From assembly GCF_008365385.1 (NCBI RefSeq), contig NZ_QOVF01000003.1:1-64000 (forward strand): 64,000 bases of DNA, in the 5' to 3' direction. The number at the start of each line of letters is the position of its first letter. The first letter of the stretch is position 1. The notes beneath the pieces were generated by a model. The model had not been told where the DNA came from and ran no database searches. It worked only from the letters and a program-made list of their open reading frames with translations. The DNA is from Halopseudomonas laoshanensis (lineage in GTDB: Bacteria > Pseudomonadota > Gammaproteobacteria > Pseudomonadales > Pseudomonadaceae). Position numbers and translations under genes: made by a program. This document shows positions 15,214 through 25,303 of the stretch, one piece after another.

Positions 15214-17427
15214 GTGCCCGGACCCATACTGCAGGTCGCCCTGCCCTCGCCCCTGCGCCGCCTGTTCGACTACCGCAGTCCGGCTGGCGTGCGTGCCGAG
15301 GATCTGTGTATCGGCCAGCGCGTACGTGTGCCCTTCGGACAGCGGCAGATGGTCGGCGTCATTGCCGGTATCAGCGACACCACCGAAGTGCCTGCCGCCA
15401 AACTGAAACCGGCCCAGGAGCTCATCGATCTGCAGCCGCTGTTGCCCGAGAGTTTGTGGCAACTGATTCTATGGACCGCCAGCTACTATCAGCACGGCCT
15501 GGGCGACACCCTGGGTTGCGCGCTGCCGACGCTGCTGCGCCAGGGTGAGCCGGCTATCGCCCGGCAGGACCTGCTCTGGCAACTGCTGCCCGGCGCCTAC
15601 CCCGAACATCCTGCGGTCAGTCGCGCGACCAAGCAGAAACAGGCAGTGCAAGTGCTGGCCAAGCATCCGCATGGCTTGTCCCATGCGCTGATCAGCCAAT
15701 GGGGGCTAACCCGCGATGCACTCGAAGCGCTTGAGCGCAAAGGTCTGGCTCAGCGCATTCACCAGTCCCCGCATCACACTGCCGAACCGCTACCTTTATT
15801 AAGCGACATACCGCTGAAGGCCAATGCCGAACAGCAGGCGGCGCTGGAGGCGATCGCCGGCAAGAGCGGATTTACCGCCTGGTTGCTGGACGGCGTCACC
15901 GGCAGCGGCAAGACTGAAGTCTATCTGCAGGCGATCGAGCGCTGCCTGGTCGCCGGTCGGCAGGCACTGGTGTTGATCCCGGAAATTGGCCTGACCCCGC
16001 AAACCATGGAGCGCTTCCAGAAACGTTTCAGCATTCCGGTGGTGATCCTGCACTCCGGTCTGAATGACCGCGAGCGGCTGGATGCCTGGGTTGCCGCACG
16101 TGACGGGGAAGCAGGCATTATTATTGGCACCCGCTCGGCGATTTTTACCCCACTGGCGCGCCCGGGCCTGATTATTGTCGATGAAGAGCACGACCTGTCG
16201 TTCAAACAGCAGGAGGGTCTGCGCTACAACGCGCGCGATCTGGCCGTGTATCGCGCGCATCTGGAAGACACACCGATCATCCTAGGCTCGGCCACGCCGT
16301 CGCTGGAGAGCCTGCATAACGTGCGCCGCGGTCGCTACCAGCATCTGCGCCTGACCGAACGTGCCGGTAACGCCAAGCCGCCGGGCTTTCGCTGTATTGA
16401 TATTCGCAGCCGCAAACTCGAAGCCGGCCTGTGTCGACCGATGATCGAGGCCATTGGCGAGCACCTGAAACAGGGCAACCAGGTGCTGGTATTTATCAAT
16501 CGTCGCGGCTTTGCGCCGACGCTGATGTGCCACGATTGCGGCTGGATCGCCGAATGCACCCGCTGTGACGCGCGTATGACCGTACACCAGAACCCGCCAC
16601 GCCTGCACTGCCATCATTGCGATACCCAGCGCCCGCAGGAGCACGAATGCCCGAAGTGCCTGAGCAAGGATCTACGTCAGCTCGGCGCCGGCACCGAGCG
16701 TACCGAAGAGCATCTGGCGCAGCGCTTCCCGGATTTTCCAGTGTTGCGCATCGACCGTGAAAGCATGGCGCGCAAGGAGGCCATGCAAGGCATGCTCAAG
16801 CGCATTCAGAGCGGCGCTCCCTGTTTACTAGTGGGCACGCAGATGCTGGCAAAGGGGCACCACTTTCCCGATGTAACCCTGGTGGCGATTCTGGATGCCG
16901 ACGGCGGATTGTTCTCGGCCGACTTTCGCGGGCCGGAGCGGATGTCGCAACTGATCACACAAGTCGCCGGGCGTGCCGGCCGCGCCGACAAACCTGGGCA
17001 GGTGCTAATCCAGACCCATATGGCCGAGCACCCGCTGCTGATCAACCTGACTGAACAGGGTTATGGCGCGATTGCCGACATGGAGCTGGATGCCCGCGGT
17101 AGAGCTGGCCTGCCGCCGTTCAGCTTTATCGCGCTGCTGCGCGCAGAAGCCAACAACGCCAACGTCGCCAATGAATTTCTCGAATCCGCCTGTACCTTGG
17201 CAGAGAACCTGAGCGATCAACTCGGACTGGCAGTGGATATGCTCGGGCCAGTGCCTTCACCAATGGAACGTCGTGCAGGTCGCTACCGGGCGCAACTGCT
17301 GGTGCAGGCCAAGCAGCGTTCGACCTTGCACCAATTGCTGCATCACTGGCTGCCGCAGCTCGAGAGCCATCCATTGGGCCGCAAGGTCCGCTGGTCAATC
17401 GATGTAGACCCGCTGGACATGTTTTAG
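15214..17427 (+). CDS. priA: Primosomal replication restart helicase PriA
   Basis: A 737-residue superfamily-2 helicase that reloads the replisome at stalled forks. It starts ILQVALPSPLRRLFDYRSP (DNA-binding domain), has Walker A GVTGSGKT, the DEAH-type motif VDEEHD, and zinc-binding cysteine pairs in CHDCGWIAECTRCDARM and HCHHCDTQRPQEHECPKC. I chose the GTG at 15214 with AGGAAG in front; the frame is open 26 codons further upstream, but that start would be longer than known PriA proteins. Confidence 0.93.
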   Translation: MPGPILQVALPSPLRRLFDYRSPAGVRAEDLCIGQRVRVPFGQRQMVGVIAGISDTTEVPAAKLKPAQELIDLQPLLPESLWQLILWTASYYQHGLGDTLGCALPTLLRQGEPAIARQDLLWQLLPGAYPEHPAVSRATKQKQAVQVLAKHPHGLSHALISQWGLTRDALEALERKGLAQRIHQSPHHTAEPLPLLSDIPLKANAEQQAALEAIAGKSGFTAWLLDGVTGSGKTEVYLQAIERCLVAGRQALVLIPEIGLTPQTMERFQKRFSIPVVILHSGLNDRERLDAWVAARDGEAGIIIGTRSAIFTPLARPGLIIVDEEHDLSFKQQEGLRYNARDLAVYRAHLEDTPIILGSATPSLESLHNVRRGRYQHLRLTERAGNAKPPGFRCIDIRSRKLEAGLCRPMIEAIGEHLKQGNQVLVFINRRGFAPTLMCHDCGWIAECTRCDARMTVHQNPPRLHCHHCDTQRPQEHECPKCLSKDLRQLGAGTERTEEHLAQRFPDFPVLRIDRESMARKEAMQGMLKRIQSGAPCLLVGTQMLAKGHHFPDVTLVAILDADGGLFSADFRGPERMSQLITQVAGRAGRADKPGQVLIQTHMAEHPLLINLTEQGYGAIADMELDARGRAGLPPFSFIALLRAEANNANVANEFLESACTLAENLSDQLGLAVDMLGPVPSPMERRAGRYRAQLLVQAKQRSTLHQLLHHWLPQLESHPLGRKVRWSIDVDPLDMF

Positions 17428-17507
17428 CGCGCTGTATTTGGCAACCGCACACTTAATGCGGATAATGGCGGGTTTTCCACAGGCACTCGCCGGATGAATC
17501 CCCAATC

Positions 17508-19253
17508 ATGAAAAACCTTATCAGCCAACTGCTGGCCAGTGCGGTCAGCAGCCTTCAAAGCCAGGGCGTACTGCCTGACGACATTCAGCCGTCCATTCAG
17601 GTAGAAATTGCCCGTGATAAGGCCCATGGCGATTTTGCCAGCAACCTGGCGATGACCCTGGCCAAAGCCGCACGCATGAAGCCGCGCGACCTGGCCGAGC
17701 AACTGATCGCGGCATTGCCTGAGCATGAAGCCATCTCCGAGGTGTCCATCGCCGGACCAGGGTTTATCAATTTCTTTCAGAACCGTCAGTGGCTGGCGGC
17801 CAATCTGGACCGGGCACTGACCGACCCGCGCCTGGCCATCGCCCTGGCCGAGCCGCAGCAGAAAGTCGTAGTGGATTATTCCTCGCCCAATCTGGCCAAG
17901 GAAATGCACGTTGGCCATTTGCGCTCAACCATTATTGGCGACGCCGTAGTGCGCGTACTCGAGCACCTGGGGCACGAGGTGGTGCGGCAAAACCACGTAG
18001 GCGACTGGGGTACCCAGTTCGGCATGCTGCTGGCCTACCTGGAAGAGCAGAGCGTGGAGGCCGAGGCCGAGCTGGCCGACCTGGAAAACTTCTACCGCCA
18101 AGCCAAGCAGCGCTTTGACGAAAGCCCCGAGTTTTCTGACCGCGCGCGTGAGCGGGTGGTGCAGCTGCAGGCTGGCGACAAGGCTTGTCTGGCACTCTGG
18201 GAGCGCTTTAACCGTATTTCGCTGGGCCATTGCCAGGCCGTGTATGACCGCCTCGGCGTCAGCCTGACCCCAGCCGATGTGCGCGGTGAAAGTGCCTACA
18301 ACGACAAACTGGCGAGCATCGTCGAAGCCTTGCAAGCCAAAGGCCTGCTGACGGAAAGTCAGGGCGCCCGCTGTGTGTTTCTGGATGAGTTCAAGAATGC
18401 CGAGGGCAACCCACTGCCGGTGATCATTCAGAAGGCAGGCGGTGGCTATCTCTATGCCACCAGCGACCTGGCTGCGATGCGTTACCGCCACGAGCAGTTG
18501 CACGCCGACCGCGTGCTTTACTTCGTGGACCAGCGTCAGGCCCTGCACTTTCAGCAGGTATTTGCCGTGGCGCGGCTCGCCGGTTTCGTACCCGAGAGCA
18601 TGCAGCTCGAGCATATGGGCTTTGGCACCATGAACGGTGCCGACGGCAAGCCGTTCAAGACCCGCGATGGCGGCACGGTGAAACTGGTAGATCTGCTGGA
18701 TGAGGCTGAAGAACGCGCACATCAACTGGTTTCGCAGAAAAACCCGGATCTGGATGCTGCAGAGCTACGGCAGATCGCCCGTGCAGTCGGTATCGGCGCG
18801 GTCAAATATGCTGATCTGTCCAAGCACCGCAGCAGCGATTACAACTTCAACTTCGAGCTGATGCTCAGCTTTGAGGGCAACACCGCTCCCTATCTGATGT
18901 ACGCCTATACCCGCGTCGCCAGTGTGTTCCGCAAGCTGGACCGCAGCATGACCAGCGTCGAGGATCTGGGTCCGATGCAGCTGGAACAGCCGGCCGAAGC
19001 TGAGCTGGCGGCGCATTTGGCACAGTTCGCGCAGACACTGGAATACGTCGCGCGCGAGGGCACACCGCACGTCCTCTGCCACTATCTGTACGAGCTGGCA
19101 GGACGTTTTTCCAGCTTCTATGAACTCTGTCCGATTCTGGCCGCGGAACAGCCGGCCCAGAAAGATAGCCGCCTGCGTCTGGCGGCATTGACTGGACGCA
19201 CCCTGCGGCAGGGGCTTACCCTGCTCGGCATCGACACACTGGAGCGCATGTAA
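17508..19253 (+). CDS. argS: Arginyl-tRNA synthetase
   Basis: A 581-residue class I synthetase charging tRNA-Arg. The N-terminal Add1 domain is followed by the HIGH-type motif in [21 protein letters not shown] (about 127-147), and the DALR anticodon-binding domain ends in [12 protein letters not shown]. There is no canonical KMSKS, as is usual for ArgS. It lies 80 bp after priA and five bases before the SPOR gene, likely one transcript. Confidence 0.95.
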   Translation: MKNLISQLLASAVSSLQSQGVLPDDIQPSIQVEIARDKAHGDFASNLAMTLAKAARMKPRDLAEQLIAALPEHEAISEVSIAGPGFINFFQNRQWLAANLDRALTDPRLAIALAEPQQKVVVDYSSPNLAKEMHVGHLRSTIIGDAVVRVLEHLGHEVVRQNHVGDWGTQFGMLLAYLEEQSVEAEAELADLENFYRQAKQRFDESPEFSDRARERVVQLQAGDKACLALWERFNRISLGHCQAVYDRLGVSLTPADVRGESAYNDKLASIVEALQAKGLLTESQGARCVFLDEFKNAEGNPLPVIIQKAGGGYLYATSDLAAMRYRHEQLHADRVLYFVDQRQALHFQQVFAVARLAGFVPESMQLEHMGFGTMNGADGKPFKTRDGGTVKLVDLLDEAEERAHQLVSQKNPDLDAAELRQIARAVGIGAVKYADLSKHRSSDYNFNFELMLSFEGNTAPYLMYAYTRVASVFRKLDRSMTSVEDLGPMQLEQPAEAELAAHLAQFAQTLEYVAREGTPHVLCHYLYELAGRFSSFYELCPILAAEQPAQKDSRLRLAALTGRTLRQGLTLLGIDTLERM

Positions 19254-19258
19254 GCAGT

Positions 19259-19855
19259 ATGGCAAAAGCACGCAAGGCCGCCCCCCGGCGCGGCGCCAGC
19301 AGGCAGCAGTCCAACTCCAAACGCAGCATACCCGGCTGGCTCTGGCTGGTGGCCGGGCTGGCGATCGGCGTCTTTGTAACCTTTCTGTTTCAGTTGGAGC
19401 CTGGTCGCGGGTCCGTGCAGCGTGACAAGACGCCACCACCGCCAGCGGTCACGCCACCGCCGCCAAGCAAGGCTGATCAGCCGCGCTATGACTTTTATAC
19501 CTTGCTGCCCGAGTCAGAAGTCATAGTGCCGCAGAGCAGTGTGCCGGAAACCGCCGAGCCTGAAAAAAGCACCGACGAGAAAAAGCCAGAAGATGCCGCT
19601 TCCGCGTCCGGCACCCGCTTCTACCTGCAAGCCGGTTCTTTCCGACAGCGCGCCGAAGCTGATCGGGTCCGTGCGCAGATCCTGTTGCTCGGGCTGGATG
19701 TGAAGCTGGAAAACGCCCGCCTGGATGGCGGTGAAATCTGGTATCGGGTACAGGTTGGTCCATTCCAGGATCGAGCGACTCTGAGCAGTGCGCAAACTAC
19801 GCTAGCCGGGAACGGCTTCGACAATCTGCTGTTGCAGCAGCGCACTACACCTTGA
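19259..19855 (+). CDS. SPOR-domain membrane protein (FtsN-like)
   Basis: 198 residues: basic N-terminus (KARKAAPRRGASR), one membrane segment (about 25-45, GWLWLVAGLAIGVFVTFLF), a proline-rich periplasmic linker, and a C-terminal SPOR domain (FYLQAGSFRQRAEADRVRAQILLLG..YRVQVGPFQDR). SPOR domains bind denuded septal peptidoglycan, so a role in cell division is likely. The argS neighbourhood is the usual location in Pseudomonas. It is shorter than enteric FtsN. Confidence 0.88.
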   Translation: MAKARKAAPRRGASRQQSNSKRSIPGWLWLVAGLAIGVFVTFLFQLEPGRGSVQRDKTPPPPAVTPPPPSKADQPRYDFYTLLPESEVIVPQSSVPETAEPEKSTDEKKPEDAASASGTRFYLQAGSFRQRAEADRVRAQILLLGLDVKLENARLDGGEIWYRVQVGPFQDRATLSSAQTTLAGNGFDNLLLQQRTTP

Positions 19856-20050
19856 ATATAGACTGCAGCCCGCTACCGGGCTGCAGCTCTTCACTCCGGC
19901 CTGACCCTCTTCGTTAAACCTGCCTTGTCGATCACGTCTTGATTCCGCGCACGACCAAGCCTTGAAATCCCCCACTGCGCCCCCAGATAAATAAACATGG
20001 GTCGGCGCAGCATGTCGGCCACTCCCACAACAGCCAATCAGGAGCTGCGC

Positions 20051-20581
20051 GTGACCACTATTGTTTCCGTACGCCGTAATGGCAAGGTCGTGATCGGCGG
20101 CGATGGCCAGGTTTCCCTGGGCAACACCGTGATGAAAGGCAATGCCCGTAAAGTACGCCGCCTGTACAAAGATCAGGTCATTGCTGGCTTCGCCGGCGGC
20201 ACCGCCGATGCTTTTACTCTTTTCGAACGCTTTGAAGCCCAGTTGGAAAAACACCAGGGCCATCTGGTGCGAGCTGCTGTTGAGCTGGCCAAAGATTGGC
20301 GTACCGACCGCGCACTGCGCCGCCTGGAAGCGCTGCTGGCCGTCGCCAACAAGGACGCCTCGCTGATCATTACCGGCAACGGCGATGTGATCGAACCGGA
20401 AGAGGGTCTGATCGCCATTGGCTCCGGCGGTCCCTATGCCCAGTCTTCAGCGATGGCATTGTTGCGGCATACCGACCTGTCAGCGCGCGAGATCGTCGAG
20501 ACCAGTTTGAATATTGCCGGTGAAATCTGTATCTACACCAACCACAACCAGACAATTGAGGAGCTGGATGCCAATCCCTGA
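20051..20581 (+). CDS. hslV: ATP-dependent protease subunit HslV
   Basis: A 176-residue proteasome-like peptidase. The GTG at 20051 (AGGAGC before it) gives MTTIVSVRR, so after Met removal the catalytic N-terminal Thr is exposed, as HslV requires; the 18 upstream codons would bury it and are excluded. The [23 protein letters not shown] segment is diagnostic. It forms a double hexamer capped by HslU, whose gene follows 21 bp downstream. Confidence 0.95.
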   Translation: MTTIVSVRRNGKVVIGGDGQVSLGNTVMKGNARKVRRLYKDQVIAGFAGGTADAFTLFERFEAQLEKHQGHLVRAAVELAKDWRTDRALRRLEALLAVANKDASLIITGNGDVIEPEEGLIAIGSGGPYAQSSAMALLRHTDLSAREIVETSLNIAGEICIYTNHNQTIEELDANP

Positions 20582-20602
20582 GGCATCCGGAACATCGCCA
20601 GC

Positions 20603-21943
20603 ATGTCCATGACCCCCCGCGAAATTGTTCACGAACTGGACCGGTATATCATCGGCCAGCAGGACGCCAAGCGCGCCGTTGCCATTGCCTTGCGCAATCG
20701 CTGGCGTCGCCAGCAGTTGCCAGAAGCCCTGCGCGCCGAAGTCACGCCAAAGAATATCCTGATGATTGGTCCAACCGGTGTCGGCAAGACCGAAATAGCA
20801 CGGCGCCTGGCAAAACTGGCCCAGGCACCCTTTATCAAGATTGAAGCGACCAAGTTCACCGAGGTCGGTTATGTGGGCCGCGACGTAGAGTCGATCATTC
20901 GCGATTTGGTCGATGCTGCAATCAAGATGCTCCGTGAGCAGGAAATTGCCAAGATGGGTCACCGGGCTGAAGATGCCGCTGAAGAGCGCATTCTCGACGC
21001 CTTGCTGCCCCCGGCCCGACCGGCAACCGGCGATCAACCTGCGCGCGAAGATAACAGCACCCGTCAACTGTTCCGCAAACGCCTGCGCGAAGGTCAGTTG
21101 GACGACAAGGATATCGATATCGAAGTAGCCGAAGCTCCCGTCGGCGTGGATATCATGGCGCCGCCAGGCATGGAAGAAATGACCAGCCAGTTGCAAAACA
21201 TGTTCTCCAACTTCGGCAAGGACAAGCGCAAGACGCGCACGTTGAAGGTCAAGGAGGCGCTCAAGCTGGTCCGCGATGAAGAAGCCGCGCGCATGGTCAA
21301 CGAGGAAGAGCTCAAGGCTCGGGCGATTCATGCGGTAGAGCAGAACGGTATCGTGTTTCTTGACGAGATCGACAAGGTCAGCAAGCGCGCCAATAGCGGC
21401 GGCGGTGCCGACGTCTCCCGCGAAGGCGTGCAGCGCGATCTGCTACCGCTGATCGAAGGCTGCACGGTCAATACCAAGTTTGGCATGATCAAGACTGACC
21501 ATATCCTGTTTATTGCCTCCGGCGCCTTCCACCTGACCAAGCCTTCGGACCTGATTCCCGAGCTGCAGGGTCGTCTGCCTATCCGCGTGGAACTGCAGTC
21601 CCTCACGCCCGGCGACTTCGAGCGCATTCTCACCGAACCCGATGCGTCGCTGACCGAACAGTATCGCGCGCTGATGAACACCGAAGGCCTGACCATCGAT
21701 TTTGATGCTGGTGCTATCAAGCGTCTGGCCGAGATTGCCTGGCAGGTGAATGAGAAAACCGAAAACATCGGCGCTCGTCGTCTGCATACGGTGCTGGAGC
21801 GTCTGCTGGAAGAGGTCTCCTTCAGTGCTGGCGACCTGGCCAGCAGCCAGAACGGCGAAACGCTCAAGATCGATGCTGCCTATGTGGATGAGCATCTGGG
21901 CGAGCTGGCGGTGAACGAGGACCTGTCGCGGTATATTCTTTAA
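20603..21943 (+). CDS. hslU: ATP-dependent protease ATPase subunit HslU
   Basis: A 446-residue AAA+ unfoldase that feeds HslV. It begins [19 protein letters not shown]; Walker A is GPTGVGKT (56-63), Walker [10 protein letters not shown], with the inserted I-domain around 110-240. The C-terminal NEDLSRYIL tail is the activating peptide that docks in HslV. The pair is a heat-shock operon in relatives; no clear sigma-32 promoter was identified in the 141 bp upstream of hslV. Confidence 0.96.
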   Translation: MSMTPREIVHELDRYIIGQQDAKRAVAIALRNRWRRQQLPEALRAEVTPKNILMIGPTGVGKTEIARRLAKLAQAPFIKIEATKFTEVGYVGRDVESIIRDLVDAAIKMLREQEIAKMGHRAEDAAEERILDALLPPARPATGDQPAREDNSTRQLFRKRLREGQLDDKDIDIEVAEAPVGVDIMAPPGMEEMTSQLQNMFSNFGKDKRKTRTLKVKEALKLVRDEEAARMVNEEELKARAIHAVEQNGIVFLDEIDKVSKRANSGGGADVSREGVQRDLLPLIEGCTVNTKFGMIKTDHILFIASGAFHLTKPSDLIPELQGRLPIRVELQSLTPGDFERILTEPDASLTEQYRALMNTEGLTIDFDAGAIKRLAEIAWQVNEKTENIGARRLHTVLERLLEEVSFSAGDLASSQNGETLKIDAAYVDEHLGELAVNEDLSRYIL

Positions 21944-21965
21944 CGTAAGTTGCAGGCTGACAGTT

Positions 21966-21999
21966 GAATCCCGGTCTTCGCTACCGGGATTCTTTCTTC
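21966..21999 (+). terminator. Rho-independent terminator of hslVU
   Basis: GAATCCCGGT / ACCGGGATTC is a perfect 10-bp stem with a 7-nt loop, followed by TTTCTT. It starts 22 bp after the hslU stop. Confidence 0.85.
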
Positions 22000-22006
22000 C
22001 CCAACA

Positions 22007-22034
22007 TGGATTCCCGCCTTGGCGGGCATGACGG
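22007..22034. repeat. Short dispersed-repeat-like palindrome
   Basis: TGGATTCCCGCC-TT-GGCGGGCATGACGG resembles a family of small palindromic elements (ATTCCCGCC..GGCGGGAATGACGG) found in many proteobacterial genomes. Only one copy is in the window. It lies directly behind the hslU terminator. Confidence 0.5.
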
Positions 22035-22066
22035 ACTATGGCTTCAAACTCGAGAGGATGATCCTA

Positions 22067-22459
22067 ATGCCCGGCCCTATTTCCGCCCCTATTCCCACCA
22101 GCATCAAACTCCACAAAGCATCCCGCACGCTGGAGCTAGGCTATGCCGATGGTCAGGCGTTTACTCTCCCGGCGGAGTATTTGCGGGTAATGTCGCCGTC
22201 GGCCGAGGTTCGTGGGCACGGCAAACCGGTGCTGCAGACCGGCAAACAGCATGTCGCACTGCTCGGCGTGGAGCCGGCGGGACGTTATGCGCTGAAATTG
22301 ACCTTTGATGACGGACACGACAGCGGTCTGTACAGCTGGGACTATCTTTATCAATTGGCTACAGAGCAGGAACAGCTCTGGAAAGCCTATCTTGAGCAAA
22401 TCTCCGATGCCGGCGCCAGCCGTGATCCGCATACTTCGACGGTGCGCTTGCTGCACTAA
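22067..22459 (+). CDS. DUF971-family protein
   Basis: A 130-residue protein of the DUF971 (gamma-butyrobetaine hydroxylase-like N-terminal) family: IKLHKASRTLELGYADGQAFTLPAEYLRVMSPSAEV and LKLTFDDGHDSGLYSWDYLYQL. The domain binds zinc or iron-sulfur-related partners in some relatives, but the function of the stand-alone form is unknown. I prefer the ATG at 22067 with GAGAGGA upstream; earlier in-frame starts fall in the palindromic repeat. The same gene sits between hslU and phaC1 in other Pseudomonas. Confidence 0.8.
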   Translation: MPGPISAPIPTSIKLHKASRTLELGYADGQAFTLPAEYLRVMSPSAEVRGHGKPVLQTGKQHVALLGVEPAGRYALKLTFDDGHDSGLYSWDYLYQLATEQEQLWKAYLEQISDAGASRDPHTSTVRLLH

Positions 22460-22703
22460 ACCAGAGCGCTGGATATCCGCTACAGCGCACATCAGACTAA
22501 TCGTTGATCCTGCGGCAAATTCGGTTTAACAGCCAGCTCCGCGCGTGCTAACTTGTCTCATATCCAATCACTTTTCGAGGACAATGCAGATTGTAGTAAT
22601 AGGTCGATACCTTGGGTAAATCACTGCGCCAAATGTTTTGCCCAGATGCATCCCACCTGTTTTTCTGCCGACTCAGTTCAGTCACGCACCGGAGCTTCAC
22701 AAG

Positions 22704-24383
22704 ATGGCCCAAAAAAAAGACGAAGAGCTCGGCCTGCAGGCCAGTGACAATATCCTTGGCCCCAACCCGATCATCGGCGCACCAACCCGCGATATCGTCA
22801 GCACCGCACGGCAAGTCCTGCGACAAACAATCAAGCAACCAGTGCATAGTCTTAAACATGTCGGCCGCTTCGGCCTGGCGGTCAAGGATGTATTGATCGG
22901 GCGTTCCGAAATAGCACCTGACCCCGCAGATAAGCGCTTTCTTGATCCGACCTGGAATCAGAACCCGCTGTATCGGCGCTATATGCAAAGCTATCTGGCC
23001 TGGCGCAAAGAGCTCAATAGCTGGATTACCACCTCCAACCTGCCCCCTCAAGACGTAGCACGTGCCCAGTTTGTGATTTCGCTGATGACCGAGGCCATGT
23101 CGCCGACCAACACCGCGTTGAATCCGGCGGCGATCAAACGTTTCTTCGAGACCGGCGGCAAAAGCCTGTTCGACGGCATGACCCATCTGGCGCAGGATAT
23201 CGCCAACAATGGCGGCATGCCCAGCCAGGTCAATATGAACGCCTTTGAAGTGGGCAAGAACCTGGCCATCACCAAAGGCTCGGTAGTGTTCCGCAACGAA
23301 GTGCTTGAGCTGATTCAATACAAACCATTGACTGAAGAAGTTTACGAAAAGCCGGTATTGGTCGTGCCGCCGCAGATCAACAAATTCTATGTATTCGATT
23401 TGTCGCCGGAGAAGAGCCTGGCACGCTACCTGACCCTCAACCACATGCAGACCTTTGTCGTCAGCTGGCGCAACCCGACCAAGGCGCAACGCGAGTGGGG
23501 ATTGTCTTCCTATATCGAAGCGTTGAAAGAGGCCATCGATATTGTGCTGAAGATCACCGGCAGCAAGGACCTGAGCATGCTCGGCGCCTGCTCCGGGGGC
23601 ATCACTACCGCCTCGCTGCTCGGCCACTATGCTGCGCTGAAGGAGAAGAAGGTCAGCTCCTTCACCTTGCTGGTCAGCGTACTGGATACCGGCATCAAGA
23701 CTCAGGTCGCGCTATTTGCCGACGAAAAATCGATCGAGGCGGCGCGGCGCATGTCCTATCAAAGCGGCGTGTTGGAAGGCAAGGACATGGCCAAGATCTT
23801 CGCCTGGATGCGCCCCAACGATTTGATCTGGAACTATTGGGTGAACAACTACCTGCTCGGCAATGAGCCGCCGGTGTTTGATATCCTGTTCTGGAACAAC
23901 GACACCACGCGGCTGCCCGCAGCGCTGCATGGCGAATTTCTGGAAATGTTCAAGACCAACCCATTGACTCGCGCCAAGGCGCTGGAAGTCTGCGGCACGC
24001 CGATTGACCTGAAGCAGGTCAAAGCCGACTTCTTTTGTATCGCCGGTCTCAACGATCACATTACTCCGTGGGATGCCTGTTACAAATCCGCCAAATTGCT
24101 CGGCGGAAAATGTGAATTTGTCCTGTCTTCCAGTGGTCATATCCAGAGTATCCTTAATCCACCGGGCAATCCGAAATCGCGGTTCTTCACCAACACCGAG
24201 ATGCCCGACGATCCCAAGAAATGGCTGGAAACCGCTACCAAACAGTCAGACTCCTGGTGGCAGTACTGGCGTGACTGGCTACATGCCCGCGGTGGCAAAC
24301 TCAAAGCAGCGCCTGCAGTATTGGGTGACGAAGATTTCCCGCCGATGGAAGCGGCGCCAGGGACTTATGTCCACGAACGCTAG
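22704..24383 (+). CDS. phaC1: Class II poly(3-hydroxyalkanoate) synthase PhaC1
   Basis: A 559-residue PHA polymerase using medium-chain 3-hydroxyacyl-CoA at the granule surface. The catalytic triad is at the class II positions: Cys296 in GACSGG, Asp451 in NDHITPWD and His479 in SSGHIQS. The ATG at 22704 follows GGAG; the upstream extension is not conserved-looking. It opens the phaC1-phaZ-phaC2-phaD cluster. The 244 bp upstream contain no gene and no promoter I can assign with confidence. Confidence 0.96.
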   Translation: MAQKKDEELGLQASDNILGPNPIIGAPTRDIVSTARQVLRQTIKQPVHSLKHVGRFGLAVKDVLIGRSEIAPDPADKRFLDPTWNQNPLYRRYMQSYLAWRKELNSWITTSNLPPQDVARAQFVISLMTEAMSPTNTALNPAAIKRFFETGGKSLFDGMTHLAQDIANNGGMPSQVNMNAFEVGKNLAITKGSVVFRNEVLELIQYKPLTEEVYEKPVLVVPPQINKFYVFDLSPEKSLARYLTLNHMQTFVVSWRNPTKAQREWGLSSYIEALKEAIDIVLKITGSKDLSMLGACSGGITTASLLGHYAALKEKKVSSFTLLVSVLDTGIKTQVALFADEKSIEAARRMSYQSGVLEGKDMAKIFAWMRPNDLIWNYWVNNYLLGNEPPVFDILFWNNDTTRLPAALHGEFLEMFKTNPLTRAKALEVCGTPIDLKQVKADFFCIAGLNDHITPWDACYKSAKLLGGKCEFVLSSSGHIQSILNPPGNPKSRFFTNTEMPDDPKKWLETATKQSDSWWQYWRDWLHARGGKLKAAPAVLGDEDFPPMEAAPGTYVHER

Positions 24384-24406
24384 GAGCGTTCCCAAGAGAC
24401 CCATAC

Positions 24407-25264
24407 ATGTCCCAATCTTTTGTATTTCGTACCATTGAACTGGATGGCCAGGTGTTGCGAACGGCCGTCCGACCCGGCAAGGACCATATGCCGCCTTTGC
24501 TGGTATTCAACGGCATTGGCGCCAACCTGGAGCTGGTATTTCCGTTCGTCCAGGCGCTGGATCCGGAAATGGAAGTAATCGTATTCGATGCACCCGGCGT
24601 GGGCGGCTCTTCTACGCCTTCCACTCCTTTTCGGTTTCCTGGCTTGGCCAAGCTGGCAGCGCGCATGCTGGATTACCTCGACTATGCCCAGGTCAATGTG
24701 ATCGGCGTTTCCTGGGGCGGTGCACTGGCTCAGCAGTTTGCCCATGACTACCCGGAACGCTGCAAGAAGCTGATCCTGGCAGCCACTGCCGCAGGCATGG
24801 TAATGGTGCCTGGGCGGCCGCATGTGTTGTGGAAGATGGCTAGCCCGCGGCGTTACCTGCAACCTTCCCACGTGGTCAAAATCGCGCCGGACATCTACGG
24901 TGGCGCCTTTCGCCGCGACCCCAACCTGGCCCGCTCGCATGCCGCCAAAGTGCGCTCTTCCGGCAAGGTGGGATATTACTGGCAGCTATTCGCAGGATTT
25001 GGCTGGACCAGCTTTCATTGGCTGCACAAGATCAGGCAACCCACGTTGATTCTCGCTGGTGATGATGATCCGATCATTCCGCTGGTCAACATGCGCATGC
25101 TTGCTTGGCGCATCCCCAATTCGCAACTCCACGTGATTGATGATGGGCATCTGTTTTTGGTCACTCGTGCCGACTCGGTAGCGCCAATCATCATGGGCTT
25201 TCTCGCCGAGGAGAAACATCCGGCGGTGATCCGGCCCCCGGCCAGCGCCGTGATCAAACACTGA
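24407..25264 (+). CDS. phaZ: Intracellular medium-chain PHA depolymerase
   Basis: A 285-residue alpha/beta hydrolase that mobilises stored PHA. Motifs: oxyanion region FNGIGANLELVFPF, nucleophile Ser102 in GVSWGG, Asp in LAGDDDPIIP and His in VIDDGHLFLV. Ser102 is the known nucleophile position of the Pseudomonas enzyme. It lies 23 bp after phaC1 and 39 bp before phaC2. Confidence 0.95.
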   Translation: MSQSFVFRTIELDGQVLRTAVRPGKDHMPPLLVFNGIGANLELVFPFVQALDPEMEVIVFDAPGVGGSSTPSTPFRFPGLAKLAARMLDYLDYAQVNVIGVSWGGALAQQFAHDYPERCKKLILAATAAGMVMVPGRPHVLWKMASPRRYLQPSHVVKIAPDIYGGAFRRDPNLARSHAAKVRSSGKVGYYWQLFAGFGWTSFHWLHKIRQPTLILAGDDDPIIPLVNMRMLAWRIPNSQLHVIDDGHLFLVTRADSVAPIIMGFLAEEKHPAVIRPPASAVIKH

Positions 25265-25303
25265 TCACTCGCTACTAATCTGTATCTGGACAAGGACTGC
25301 TGG

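Noticed and set aside
22460-22703. A PhaD operator upstream of phaC1 like the phasin motif
   Set aside because: No copy of TTAG-N10-CTAA was found there; only scattered CTAA words, so no site is claimed.
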